A stretch of DNA of 64,000 bases. Source: Rhodanobacter sp. (GTDB lineage: Bacteria > Pseudomonadota > Gammaproteobacteria > Xanthomonadales > Rhodanobacteraceae). The position numbers were made by a program, and so were the translations under genes. Positions 11,601-19,672 of this stretch are shown one piece after another (within the stretch, counting starts at the first letter, position 1; each line of letters starts with the position of its first letter). Location of the stretch: assembly GCA_004298015.1 (NCBI GenBank), contig SCSE01000033.1, forward strand, positions 62,001 to 126,000, written 5' to 3'. The notes beneath the pieces were generated by a model. The model had not been told where the DNA came from. It saw only the letters and a program-made list of their open reading frames with translations, and did not search any database.

Positions 11601-12361
11601 ATCAACCGAAGGTGGATTTGAAATCAAACACCATTATCGGGGTCGAAGCATTGTTGCGCATGCGCAAGGCCGACAACCAGCATGTTTCACCTGACGATTT
11701 CATTCCCCTGGCCGAGGAAACCGGCCTGATCGTGCCGATCGGGCAATGGGTGCTTGATACAGCTTGCAGCGACGCCGTCAGGATGCAGGCCTTGCTGGGC
11801 GTACCGCTCAAGGTCGCCGTCAATGTTTCACCACGGCAATTCATGAATGGCGACCTCGTCAATACGGTTCGAGATGTACTCAGCCAAACCCATCTCGACG
11901 CTGACCACCTGGAACTCGAGATAACCGAAAGCGTATTGATGGACGAACGCGGCGGCGTTACCGAGGCATTGGTCGACCTTCACCAGCTGGGTGTTGCGAT
12001 CTCCATCGATGATTTTGGTACAGGCTATTCAAGTCTGAGTTACCTCAAGCGCTATCCCATCAGTCAGCTCAAGATCGACAAGTCCTTCATTCGCGATGTC
12101 ACGATTGATTCGGGAGATGCCGCCCTGGTCCTGGCCATCATTGCCATGGGACACAGCCTCGACATCCCGGTAATCGCCGAGGGTATCGAAACCGAGGAGC
12201 AGCTCGCCTTCCTCGCACACAATCATTGCGATCATGGCCAGGGCTTTCATATAGGACGCCCCATGCCCTTTGATGCGCTGATGCAATGGTTTGGTGATGC
12301 TGATCACTGGCTGCTGAACAAGGATTCAGGGGAGACTCTTCCCCGGGAACTTGGGTCGTAG
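8606..12361 (+). CDS. membrane PAS-PAS-GGDEF-EAL c-di-GMP enzyme
   Basis: A 1251-residue c-di-GMP turnover protein. The N-terminal 200 residues contain about six hydrophobic helices, followed by another helix (about 222-242), a large predicted periplasmic sensor (about 243-505, dCache-like in appearance) and a last helix (about 508-527). Two PAS-like domains follow (about 538-660 and 665-800). The diguanylate cyclase domain has an intact GGDEF at 887-891 and an inhibitory RxxD site (RPTD, 878-881). The phosphodiesterase domain starts near 985 with E1014-A-L1016, and DDFGTGYSS and KIDKSFI are retained. Both activities therefore look possible. Codon use is visibly more A/T-rich than in neighbours. 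No partner gene is adjacent; the target process is unknown. Confidence 0.92.
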   Translation: MFASWKSSCPAWIPGALSVLLGSVVLFGWLFNIASLTRLNPGWHPMVPGTALCFTLAGLLLLKCRKSPGDPFSMAQTVSAWLLLLLTGARAVELASGWDFGVEFWGFTAKIDDPAVGHMSAMTVVGFMAFGVGVLASRHARNRQVRMFTRSIACLLILVGVIDIVQHWINLQYLFEPVFLTKYLAWMSISSALGMILLGIGLWFISLRPGQASATITAEQRAKRIYSTAILVVALTAITVSLAGLRFMDQAVRAQASSNLRQLLGTKEAFLGATIDHYTQRALVAGTNLDVRKLAATAFNGGAGAETAIAKLAAITKLLLKHGFSGVALEQNNQDTRIAGHLIPDTTYSVRLYGKNTYSFVWDKGYYVRVRIPIENATRDAPGNFIVFDLALPEVDKLISETNKWGETGTLPMCARLDRQRLLCFPQREQAGMYVVPDHIHGAPIPMTYALAHESGVAELTDYRGRQVLSAYGPVGDTGLALVLKMDLAELYAPARKQVLLSVPLIGILIILGLWIIRLRVRPLVKDMALAHLSESTARGRFEAATQSSPDAFVIYESMKDREGNIIDFRFVYLNKQAEALLDLLTDKSLGHSLLELFPQQTDLFEKYRMVMLSGEALNEKFTLAIEKNAEQWFMRQAVSMTGGIAVTVRDITHEELLTRDLELSNQLRTAIVESAAYSIISTDIEGTILSFNRTAERMLWYRADEVIGKVTPGIFHDAEEVRQRAKTLSDELGHTVEPGFEVFVAKAKMHVPEEREWTYIRKDGSRLPVQLSVTALHDKDDAPHGYLGIAHDISEQKRAAEYIRHIALHDVLTGLPNRALLDDRVMQAIEQQRRGNTSFALAMIDIDHFKHVNDSMGHHIGDRLLKEFVERAKSCLRPTDTLARMGGDEFVLLLPDCDETLTLAVMERVRDSLKPSIDMGLQELHISASIGISIFPRDSHNFHELLRCADVAMYWVKEHGRNGYKVFSPDMDDSGIDRLNLENDLHNALRNNAFTLLYQPKVDLKSNTIIGVEALLRMRKADNQHVSPDDFIPLAEETGLIVPIGQWVLDTACSDAVRMQALLGVPLKVAVNVSPRQFMNGDLVNTVRDVLSQTHLDADHLELEITESVLMDERGGVTEALVDLHQLGVAISIDDFGTGYSSLSYLKRYPISQLKIDKSFIRDVTIDSGDAALVLAIIAMGHSLDIPVIAEGIETEEQLAFLAHNHCDHGQGFHIGRPMPFDALMQWFGDADHWLLNKDSGETLPRELGS

Positions 12362-12602
12362 AAACGTTGGAGAGCGAGATGAGGCTGTCGCCATAGCGTG
12401 CGTCTATCGGAGGGCTTGCATCGTCATGCTATGCAAGCCCGACCAGCGGCTCAGCCTGTGGATGAGAGCATCATCACAGCCCGAAGATTTCTATGGCCCA
12501 CGCTCCCATGGCGACCACGCGCGTCGATCCTTCGATCAATACCCGGTCGTGATAGGAACACCGAGCGCGCGTGTCGCGACGCGAGCAACAGCGCAACATG
12601 AC

Positions 12603-12637
12603 AACAAAAAACCCCGGCAGGACCGGGGTTTTTTGTT
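12603..12637. terminator. bidirectional terminator between the GGDEF-EAL gene and gyrA
   Basis: A 15-bp perfect stem (12603-12617 with 12623-12637, loop CAGGA) has A6 on one flank and T6 on the other. It serves both converging genes. The rest of the 12362-12652 gap shows no gene or obvious signal. Confidence 0.9.
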
Positions 12638-12652
12638 CAGAACAACCTCAGC

Positions 12653-15271
12653 TCACTCTTCCGCAGGTGGTGGCGACACAGTGCCAGCAGCGTTGTCGCC
12701 ATCTGCCGGTACGGATCCCTCCACAACCTCGGCCTCGTCGTCGGCCTCGTCCTCCGCATCCAGTCGCATCACGCTGACCAGGGTCTCATCAGCCGGAAGA
12801 CGAATCAGCGTGACCCCCTGGGTGTTGCGGCCGAGTTGCGAGACCTCTGCCACCCGGGTACGCACCAGCGTGCCTTGATTGGAAATCAGCATCAGCTCGT
12901 GCGCTTCGGTGACTTGCACCGCACCGACCAGGCCACCGTTGCGCTCGGAGCACTGGATGCCGATCACACCCTGGGTGCCACGGCCCTTCTTGGTGAATTC
13001 CACCAGTTCGGTGCGCTTGCCGTAGCCGCGGGCAGTCGCCGTCAGGATGTCGCCCTCGGCCGCAACGATCAGCGAAACCACTTCCGCATTCTCGGCCAGT
13101 CGCATGCCGCGCACGCCTGCAGCCGTGCGACCCATCGAGCGTACGGTGTTTTCGTCGAACCGATTGACCTTGCCATTGGAGGCGAACATCAGGATATCGC
13201 TGTTGCCATCGGTCATCGCCACATTCACCAGCGCGTCGCCCTCATGCAACTTGATCGCGAGCTTGCCTTTCTGCAGCTGGAACGCGAACTCGGTCAACGG
13301 GGTCTTCTTGACCGTACCGTGCCGCGTGGCGAAAAACACGAAACGATCTTCAGCGTATTCGCGGGTCGGCAAAACCGCCTGCACCTTCTCGCCCTCACCC
13401 AGCGGCAGCAGGTTGATGATCGGCTTGCCACGAGCCCCGGGGCCTGCTTCGGGAATCTGGTACACCTTGAGCCAGTACACCCGGCCCGTGCTGGTGAAGG
13501 TGAGCAGCGTGTCGTGGGTATTGACCACCCACAACTGCTCGACCACATCCTCGTCCTTCAATGCCGAGGCCGAGCGTCCCTTGCCGCCGCGCCGCTGTGA
13601 GCGGTAGGTGCTGGCTGGCTGGCGCTTGATGTAGCCGGTATGCGACAGCGTGACCACCATGTCTTCCGGCGCGATCAGATCGAGTACGTTGAGATCCTCC
13701 TGCGAATGCTGGATCTCGGTACGACGGGCATCGCCGAATTCGTTCCTGATCGCTTCCAGCTCACCACGGATCACTTCCAGCAGGCGCTCGGGGTTCTCCA
13801 GAATCTCGATAAGGCCGCGGATCGTTTCCAGAATTTGCCGGTATTCGTCGGAGAGCTTTTCCTGCTCCAGCCCAGTCAGGCGATGCAGCCGCATCGCCAG
13901 GATTTCCAGCGCCTGGGCCTCGGACAACTGGTAACCATCGTGTTTCAGGCCATCGCGCGGATCCATCTCTTCCGGGCGCGATGACTCGGCGCCCGTCGCC
14001 GAGAGCAAGGCGCGGACCAGGCCGGCCTCCCAACGCCGCGAAACCATCCGCTCACGTGCTTCGGCCGGCGAGGTCGAGGTCTTGATCAGCTCGATCATCT
14101 CGTCGATGTTGGCCAGCGCGACGGTAAGGCCTTCGAGGATGTGCGCACGCGCACGTGCCTTGCGCAACTCGAAGATGGTGCGCCGGGTGACCACTTCGCG
14201 ACGATGCCGGATGAACGCCTCGAGGATGTCCTTGAGGTTCAGCAGCTTCGGCTGGCCATCCAGCAAGGCCACCATGTTGATGCCGAAGGTCACCTGCAAC
14301 TGGGTTTGCTGGAACAGGTTGTTCAGCACCACATCGCCCATCGAATCGCGGCGGATCTCGATCACGATGCGCATGCCGTCCTTGTCGGATTCGTCGCGCA
14401 GTTCGCTGATGCCCTCGAGCTTCTTTTCCTTGACCAGCTCGGCGATCTTCTCGATCAGCCGCGCCTTGTTCACCTGATACGGCAGCTCATGGACGATGAT
14501 CGTCTCGCGGCCGTTCGCCTCGGTTTCCACCTCGGCCCTGGCGCGCACCAGGATGCGGCCACGACCGGTACGATAGGCCTCGATGATGCCCGACGAACCG
14601 TTGATGATGCCGCTGGTCGGGAAGTCCGGACCCGGGATGTGGTGCATCAGCTCATCGATGCCCAGGGTCGGCTCGTCGATCAGCGCAATCACCGCCGTCA
14701 CCACCTCGGTGAGATTGTGCGGCGGAATGTTGGTGGCCATGCCGACGGCGATACCCGCCGAGCCGTTGACCAGCAAACTGGGAACACGTGCCGGCAAGAC
14801 CAGCGGTTCGCGCTCGCTTTCGTCATAGTTGAAACCGAAGTCGACGGTGTCCTTGTCGATGTCGGCCAGCAACTCATGGGTGAGCCGCGACATGCGCACT
14901 TCGGTGTAACGCATCGCGGCGGCGTTGTCGCCATCGACCGAACCGAAGTTGCCCTGGCCATCGACCAGCATGTAGCGCAGCGAGAACGGCTGCGCCATGC
15001 GCACGATCGCGTCGTAGACCGACTGATCGCCGTGCGGATGGTATTTACCGATCACGTCACCGACCACGCGGGCCGACTTCTTGTACGGCTTGTTCCAGAC
15101 ATTATCCAGTTCATTCATCGCGAACAGCACGCGGCGATGAACCGGTTTCAGACCATCGCGTACATCCGGCAGGGCGCGGCCCACGATCACGCTCATCGCG
15201 TAATCGAGGTAGCTCTGACGCATCTCGTCCTCGATGTTGACGCGAATGACTTCTTTGGCGAGTTCTGCCAT
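12653..15271 (-). CDS. gyrA: DNA gyrase subunit A
   Basis: The 872-residue breakage-reunion subunit of gyrase introduces negative supercoils with GyrB. The catalytic tyrosine is Y122 in AAMRYTE, and the N-terminal winged-helix text [21 protein letters not shown] is canonical. The C-terminal domain contains an intact GyrA box (QRRGGKG), required for wrapping DNA. The ATG at 15271 is chosen because GGAAG lies 7 nt upstream and numbering then matches E. coli; a TTG at 15274 also exists. At the quinolone-determining position 83 the residue is Gln ([10 protein letters not shown]), while D87 is kept. It is transcribed alone, with its own promoter, a leader with competing hairpins and a terminator. 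Confidence 0.98.
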   Translation of the reverse strand: MAELAKEVIRVNIEDEMRQSYLDYAMSVIVGRALPDVRDGLKPVHRRVLFAMNELDNVWNKPYKKSARVVGDVIGKYHPHGDQSVYDAIVRMAQPFSLRYMLVDGQGNFGSVDGDNAAAMRYTEVRMSRLTHELLADIDKDTVDFGFNYDESEREPLVLPARVPSLLVNGSAGIAVGMATNIPPHNLTEVVTAVIALIDEPTLGIDELMHHIPGPDFPTSGIINGSSGIIEAYRTGRGRILVRARAEVETEANGRETIIVHELPYQVNKARLIEKIAELVKEKKLEGISELRDESDKDGMRIVIEIRRDSMGDVVLNNLFQQTQLQVTFGINMVALLDGQPKLLNLKDILEAFIRHRREVVTRRTIFELRKARARAHILEGLTVALANIDEMIELIKTSTSPAEARERMVSRRWEAGLVRALLSATGAESSRPEEMDPRDGLKHDGYQLSEAQALEILAMRLHRLTGLEQEKLSDEYRQILETIRGLIEILENPERLLEVIRGELEAIRNEFGDARRTEIQHSQEDLNVLDLIAPEDMVVTLSHTGYIKRQPASTYRSQRRGGKGRSASALKDEDVVEQLWVVNTHDTLLTFTSTGRVYWLKVYQIPEAGPGARGKPIINLLPLGEGEKVQAVLPTREYAEDRFVFFATRHGTVKKTPLTEFAFQLQKGKLAIKLHEGDALVNVAMTDGNSDILMFASNGKVNRFDENTVRSMGRTAAGVRGMRLAENAEVVSLIVAAEGDILTATARGYGKRTELVEFTKKGRGTQGVIGIQCSERNGGLVGAVQVTEAHELMLISNQGTLVRTRVAEVSQLGRNTQGVTLIRLPADETLVSVMRLDAEDEADDEAEVVEGSVPADGDNAAGTVSPPPAEE

Positions 15272-15293
15272 CAATCAGCTTCCATGATATTGG

Positions 15294-15332
15294 AAAAAAG
15301 GCGCTGGCACCGCGCCTCCAGCGCAAGCGCTG
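15294..15332 (-). promoter_or_regulatory. candidate transcription attenuator in the gyrA leader
   Basis: On the minus strand GCGCTGG (15324-15318) pairs with CCAGCGC (15307-15301) and is followed by C and T6 (15299-15294), a terminator-like hairpin 22 nt before the ATG. Just upstream, CAGCGC (15332-15327) can instead pair with the same GCGCTG arm, closing on a CUUG tetraloop. The two structures exclude each other, as in an attenuator. Function is inferred. Confidence 0.55.
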
Positions 15333-15355
15333 AGCGGCCCGAAATCAACCCCGCG

Positions 15356-15385
15356 AGTGTAGCACGAAAGGTGCTGAAATGACAG
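15356..15385 (-). promoter_or_regulatory. sigma70-like promoter of gyrA with extended -10
   Basis: On the minus strand CTGTCA (15385-15380) and TACACT (15361-15356) are 18 nt apart. TG precedes the -10 by one base (TGCTACACT). The predicted start near 15349 gives a leader of about 78 nt. Confidence 0.6.
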
Positions 15386-15410
15386 GATTTAATCCTTGTT
15401 GATCAATGAC

Positions 15411-15824
15411 TTACAAGCTCGTCTTGGGGCGTTTGAAAAGCACCCCGCGCGCGGTTGAAAAATTGACCAGCGAGGCGACCGCCGAACCCGCCGCCGCCGC
15501 AATCGCCGGCAGCCGGTGCAAGGCGGCGAAATTCAGCAATAGCAGCGCATAGACACCGTAATTGATCACTGCACCGAAGCTCATCAAGGCCACCCAGTGC
15601 AGCCATTCGGTGTGCGCGGCACGATCGCTTCGGCGGCTCGCAAAGGTGTAGCGACGGTTCCACCACCAGGTAAAAGTGGCGGCCATGAAAAACGACAGCA
15701 CCCGCGCCAGATAAGGATTCCAGCCGGCCAGCCCGACCAGCGACTGCACCACGCTGGCGTCGATCAGGAGCCCGCCCAGGCCACCGACGGCAAACAGCGA
15801 GATTTCCCGCGACAGCTTCAGCAT
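15411..15824 (-). CDS. GtrA-family small membrane protein
   Basis: A 137-residue protein with four hydrophobic helices in the GtrA/PF04138 arrangement: [16 protein letters not shown] near the N-terminus, a WWWNRRYTF motif near 53-61 between helices two and three, and a basic C-terminus. GtrA proteins are thought to flip or help transfer lipid-linked sugars for cell-surface glycosylation. The start codon overlaps the end of mtnA by 7 nt, so it is translationally coupled to mtnA although no functional link is known. No glycosyltransferase gene is adjacent, so the substrate is not indicated. Confidence 0.85.
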   Translation of the reverse strand: MLKLSREISLFAVGGLGGLLIDASVVQSLVGLAGWNPYLARVLSFFMAATFTWWWNRRYTFASRRSDRAAHTEWLHWVALMSFGAVINYGVYALLLLNFAALHRLPAIAAAAGSAVASLVNFSTARGVLFKRPKTSL

Positions 15825-16831
15825 CCGAACATCGCCTGCATCGCGATACTGTTCGGCCGCTCGATCAAGCCGCGTTCGGTGACGATCACGTCGATCAATT
15901 CAGCCGGGGCGACGTCGAATACCGGGTTCCACGCCTGCGCACCCTCGACTACGGTACGCACGCCTGCGGTGCCGAGCAACTCGGCGGGATCGCGCAGCTC
16001 GATGTCGATTTCCTCACCGGTACCCGTCGCCATGTCGACGCTTGACGACGGCGCCACCACCATGAACTTCACGCCATGATACTTGGCCGCGATCGCCAGC
16101 TGGTAGGTGCCGATCTTGTTGGCCGTATCACCATTGGCGGCGATGCGATCCGCGCCGACAACGACCCATTGCACCGCGCCGGATTTCATCAAATGGGCGG
16201 CCGCGGAATCGGCGATCAGCTGCGCCGGTATGCCATCGTGGACCAATTCCCACATGGTCAGGCGGGCTCCTTGTTGCCAGGGCCGGGTCTCGCCGGCGTA
16301 GACCCGATCGATCCGGCCGGCTGCCACACCGGCACGGATCACGCCCAGAGCCGTGCCGAAACCGGCGGTCGCCAGCGACCCGGTATTGCAATGGGTCAAT
16401 ACGCCCGAGCCAGGGGCAATCAATGAAGCGCCCAGCTCGCCCATGCGACGATTGGCCGCCAGATCCTCGTCCTGGATGGCCTGTGCTTCGCGCAGCAGCG
16501 TGGCGGCATTGGCATCGGCGTCAATGCGTCGCTGCATGCGGTCCAGTGCCCACATCAGGTTCACCGCGGTGGGGCGCGCCGCCCGCAGCCTGGCCAGCGC
16601 CGGTGCCAGGGGGATGTTCCGCAAGGCCGCCAGCACCACACCCCAGGCGGCGGCAATGCCAATCGCCGGTGCACCGCGTACCGCCAGATCGCGGATCGCC
16701 GCGGTCACCTGATCAACATCGCGGCAGTCGATCCATGATTCGACGGCAGGGAGCTGGCGCTGGTCGAGCAGGCGCAAGTGATCGCCCTGCCATTGCACCG
16801 CACGAATGCGGTCATAACGGTCATCGTCCAT
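15818..16831 (-). CDS. mtnA: methylthioribose-1-phosphate isomerase
   Basis: MtnA converts 5-methylthioribose-1-phosphate to methylthioribulose-1-phosphate in the methionine salvage pathway. The protein is 337 residues from the ATG at 16831. Catalytic C148 sits in [11 protein letters not shown] and D228 in [21 protein letters not shown], both hallmarks of the aIF2B-like isomerase family, together with [13 protein letters not shown] near 52-64. A longer in-frame extension to 16912 exists but carries no conserved text. The Shine-Dalgarno is poor. No other mtn genes are nearby, so the rest of the pathway must be elsewhere if present. Confidence 0.93.
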   Translation of the reverse strand: MDDDRYDRIRAVQWQGDHLRLLDQRQLPAVESWIDCRDVDQVTAAIRDLAVRGAPAIGIAAAWGVVLAALRNIPLAPALARLRAARPTAVNLMWALDRMQRRIDADANAATLLREAQAIQDEDLAANRRMGELGASLIAPGSGVLTHCNTGSLATAGFGTALGVIRAGVAAGRIDRVYAGETRPWQQGARLTMWELVHDGIPAQLIADSAAAHLMKSGAVQWVVVGADRIAANGDTANKIGTYQLAIAAKYHGVKFMVVAPSSSVDMATGTGEEIDIELRDPAELLGTAGVRTVVEGAQAWNPVFDVAPAELIDVIVTERGLIERPNSIAMQAMFGC

Positions 16832-17003
16832 CAAAATGATTGTGCTCTCAACAAGTAGGTAACAGGCGCAAGTGGCGCTGTGCGCACTATCTGGAACGGG
16901 CTGCAACAGCACGGTGGTCTGTCGCCCGGCACGACAAAGGCATCCACCACGGACAAGGCGCGGCCCCGGACCGTACCTGGTCGCCGCTGCCCTCAGTGGC
17001 GCC

Positions 17004-17189
17004 TCACGGCGCTTCGGGCATGACCACCCACATGATCAAGTACAGCAGGATACCCGAGCCTCCCATCAAGGTAAGCAGTATCCAGCCCACCCGCACCAAC
17101 GTCGGGTCCCAGCCGAAATACGTGGCAATGCCGCCGCAAACCCCGGCCAGCGCGCGATCCTGGCGTGAACGATACAGGCGTTTTTCCAT
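17004..17189 (-). CDS. small PspC-domain membrane protein
   Basis: A 61-residue protein that is essentially a bare PspC domain. A basic N-terminus ([20 protein letters not shown]) is followed by [16 protein letters not shown] and a hydrophobic helix ending in MWVVMPEAP. PspC domains sense envelope stress in the phage-shock response, but no pspA, pspB or pspF lies here. The ATG at 17189 has AAGGAGG 9 nt upstream; a much longer open frame reaching 17831 is an antisense artefact over phaC. It follows phaC by 38 nt on the same strand and may share its transcript. Confidence 0.85.
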   Translation of the reverse strand: MEKRLYRSRQDRALAGVCGGIATYFGWDPTLVRVGWILLTLMGGSGILLYLIMWVVMPEAP

Positions 17190-17227
17190 CCTCTCGTGCC
17201 TCCTTGGGTAGCTATGAAGACCGCCGA

Positions 17228-18295
17228 TCAGGATCGCGCGCGCAGCCACTGGTGGATCGCCGGTGGCACTTCGCGCTGAGCGCGGCCGGACACATAGATG
17301 CCGATATGGCCGCCCCTGAACGCCAGCTCGGTATAGTCGGTGGTACCGACACGCTTGCCCAGTGCGCGCGAGGCATCCGGCGGCACCAGATGATCCTGCT
17401 CGGCAAAGATGTTCAGCACCGGCTGGGTCACCATACCCAGATCCACCGGCCTGTCGCCGATCTGCAGCGTCCCCTTCAGCAGCTTGTTGCCCTGGTAGAA
17501 GTCCTTGATGAATTGACGGAACGCCTCGCCGGCCTGGTCCGGTGAATCGAAGATCCAGCGCTCCATCCGCAGGAAATTTTCCAGCTCCACCGGGTTGTCG
17601 AGGATCTCGACCATGCCGATGTATTTCTGCTGGTTCAGTCGAATCGGCTTGAGCGTGAGGTAGACATAGTTCATCAGCCCGGCCGGGATGTTGCCCATGG
17701 TGTCGACAAACAGGTCGACATCCATATGGCGGCACCACTGCGACAGCATGTTGTCCTTCGTGTGGAAGTCCACCGGGGTGACCATGGTGATCAGGTTCCT
17801 GACCTTGTCCGGCTGCAATGCTGTGTAGCACAGCGAGAACGCACCGCCCTGACAGATCCCCAGCAGGTTGATCGCTTCCAGATCGTGCCGCTGCCGCACT
17901 GCATCGACACAGCGATCGAGGTAACCGTTGATGTAATCGTCGAGCGTCAGCCAGCGGTCAGCGCCGTCCGGATAGCCCCAGTCGATCAGGTAGACATCCT
18001 CGCCCTGCTCCAGCAGATTGCGCACCATCGAACGGTCGGCCTGCAGGTCGGTCATCCAGACCGTGTTGACCAGTGCATAGACGATCAGCAGCGGGGTTTT
18101 CGAGGTCGGCGTGCCATGCCCCTTGAAATGCCATACCTTGAGCTTGTCTTCGCTGTATACCAGTTCGCGCGGCGTGTTGGCATATTCCGGCTCGCGCATG
18201 GTGCGCAGATAACCCATGCCGGTGGCCAGCTTGCGCTGGAAGGCGGCGATGTCGCCAACTGCCTTGTTCGGATCGATGCGCAATGGCGTATACAT
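17228..18295 (-). CDS. phaC: class III polyhydroxyalkanoate synthase catalytic subunit
   Basis: PhaC polymerises 3-hydroxyacyl-CoA into polyhydroxyalkanoate granules. The 355-residue length and the pairing with phaE mark class III (Allochromatium type). The alpha/beta-hydrolase lipase-like box is GICQGG with nucleophile C148, and the triad is completed by D301 (AEQDHLV) and H330 (RGGHIGIYV). WGYPDGADRW is also typical. phaE lies 13 nt upstream on the same strand, and the two subunits form the active complex. No phaA, phaB or phasin genes are in the window. Confidence 0.96.
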   Translation of the reverse strand: MYTPLRIDPNKAVGDIAAFQRKLATGMGYLRTMREPEYANTPRELVYSEDKLKVWHFKGHGTPTSKTPLLIVYALVNTVWMTDLQADRSMVRNLLEQGEDVYLIDWGYPDGADRWLTLDDYINGYLDRCVDAVRQRHDLEAINLLGICQGGAFSLCYTALQPDKVRNLITMVTPVDFHTKDNMLSQWCRHMDVDLFVDTMGNIPAGLMNYVYLTLKPIRLNQQKYIGMVEILDNPVELENFLRMERWIFDSPDQAGEAFRQFIKDFYQGNKLLKGTLQIGDRPVDLGMVTQPVLNIFAEQDHLVPPDASRALGKRVGTTDYTELAFRGGHIGIYVSGRAQREVPPAIHQWLRARS

Positions 18296-18308
18296 GGCTC
18301 AGGTCTCC

Positions 18309-19484
18309 TTACTTGCGCTTGCGCAGGCTGGGGCGTGGCGTGGCTATGGGGCCTGGCTTGGTCTTGCTGGCCCTCGTCTTGCGCACCACCTTGGTGGCAA
18401 CCTTTCCTGCGGCGGACTTCCTGACTGGCGCACGCGATGGTTTTGCAGCAGCCGTATTCTTCGGTACAGATGTCTTGCGTACCGCCTTGGTCGCAGCCTT
18501 CCGGGCAGCAGACGTCGACCGCGACGGTTTTGCGGGAGCCGAACTCTTCGCTGCTGGCGTTGCCGCCGGGCCAGCGGCCATCTGGCGTTTCAATGCCGCC
18601 AGTTCGTGCCGCAAGGCCATGACCTCGTCAGCGTGACTATCGGACGATGTGGTCCGGCCAGAGCGAAACTCCCGCCGCAAAGCTTGCAGCCGCTCGCCCA
18701 GGCTCGATACCTCCTTGCGGGTCGGCACACCCAGTTGCTGGCAGATCTGCTCGGTCTGCTGCTGCTGCAACTGGCGCACGCGCATCTGCGTGTTGACCAT
18801 TTCGCCATACGCCTCGCAGAATTCGTCGGACAACGCGATTTCAGCGTAGGCCTCCTCTGCTGAATCCACCCACAGGTCATACAGCGCCTTCAACGAATCG
18901 ACCTGGCGACCAGGTTCGGCATGCTCGGCCAGCTTGTCCTGCAAACGTTCCATGCCCTGTGCATTCGCGCGCTGGATCAGCGCCTGATAGCGTGCCGAGG
19001 CCTGCAGCGATTCGAACACCGCCACCGACATCGCCTGCTGCTGCATCTGCTGCTCACGATTCAGGCCGAATGCCGGCATCGGTCCTTGCGTAGCCGGAAC
19101 ATCACCAAGGCCACTGCGCTGGGCTGCCTGCATCCAGGATTGCCACTGCTGGGCGAATCCTTCGGCGCCCGCCGTGTCGATGCCGGCAAACGCCTGCGTG
19201 AATGACGGCGTCGCACCGGCAAACAGCTGTCGCAATTGCTGCTGCCAGTCAGCCGCCGGCGCAGGCGTGCCACTGCTGCCGGCAGCGACACCTTGCATCC
19301 AGTCGAAGTAGCCCTTCAGGCCGGACAAGGTGCGCTCCAGCGTATCGTTGCCGGAACCGGCAAAAGCCGGGGGTGCGAAGGGATTCGTCGCAGCCGGTGG
19401 CTGCAACTGGCGGGTGAAGGCTTCCCAGGATTGCCGGGCCAGCGTCTGATAGTCCTTCATGAAATCACTGCTCGGGTCGGACAC
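18309..19484 (-). CDS. phaE: class III PHA synthase subunit PhaE with a basic repeated tail
   Basis: PhaE is the non-catalytic partner that activates class III PhaC. The protein is 391 residues from a GTG at 19484, which has GAGGAG 6 nt upstream; a longer frame to 19625 lacks conserved sequence. Residues 1-290 resemble PhaE (YFDWMQGV, WVDSAEEAYAE). Residues 303-391 form a histone H1-like tail with 25 Lys/Arg and no Asp/Glu in 89 residues, built from two copies of an about 32-residue unit (AKPSR...ATKAVRKT and AKPSR...ATKVVRKT). The tail could bind polyphosphate, DNA or the granule surface; that is inference. Confidence 0.88.
   Translation of the reverse strand: MSDPSSDFMKDYQTLARQSWEAFTRQLQPPAATNPFAPPAFAGSGNDTLERTLSGLKGYFDWMQGVAAGSSGTPAPAADWQQQLRQLFAGATPSFTQAFAGIDTAGAEGFAQQWQSWMQAAQRSGLGDVPATQGPMPAFGLNREQQMQQQAMSVAVFESLQASARYQALIQRANAQGMERLQDKLAEHAEPGRQVDSLKALYDLWVDSAEEAYAEIALSDEFCEAYGEMVNTQMRVRQLQQQQTEQICQQLGVPTRKEVSSLGERLQALRREFRSGRTTSSDSHADEVMALRHELAALKRQMAAGPAATPAAKSSAPAKPSRSTSAARKAATKAVRKTSVPKNTAAAKPSRAPVRKSAAGKVATKVVRKTRASKTKPGPIATPRPSLRKRK
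18376..18541. repeat. 96-nt-period imperfect tandem repeat inside phaE
   Basis: Two copies start at 18376 and 18472 (both begin GTCTTGCG, then CACC or TACC). They carry ACCnCCTTGGT-CGCA..., and end in GGTTTTGC..AGCCG. Copy two is about 9 nt shorter. They encode the duplicated basic unit of the PhaE tail. Confidence 0.7.
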
Positions 19485-19623
19485 CGATAGCTCCTCGTGC
19501 AAGATTCCCTGCATCTTAGTGCAGTGCGCCGTCATTGGGCGAATGACCGATGCCGCACTTGCCTGTCGGTCGGCATTGCCACCTGGGACGATGCCGCCAC
19601 GGCGGATCACCGGCCCACAACGC

Positions 19624-19651
19624 ACAAGGCCCGACGTGTGCCGGGCCTTGT
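19624..19651 (-). terminator. weak hairpin downstream of pnp
   Basis: ACAAGGCCCG (19624-19633) and CGGGCCTTGT (19642-19651) form a 10-bp stem 21 nt after the pnp stop. No T run follows, so termination may be Rho-dependent or the stem may protect the 3' end. Confidence 0.4.
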
Positions 19652-19672
19652 GGTATCAGCATGACATGAAGA

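Noticed and set aside
16832-17003. Possible small gene between the PspC gene and mtnA
   Set aside because: Open frames on both strands are short extensions of neighbours; no ribosome site or motif.
17190-17831. N-terminal extension of the PspC frame over phaC
   Set aside because: It is out of frame with the conserved phaC on the same strand; only the last 61 codons have PspC similarity and a ribosome site.
18376-18541. Insertion element in phaE suggested by the repeat
   Set aside because: The repeat keeps frame and encodes a coherent basic tail; no terminal inverted repeats or target duplication.
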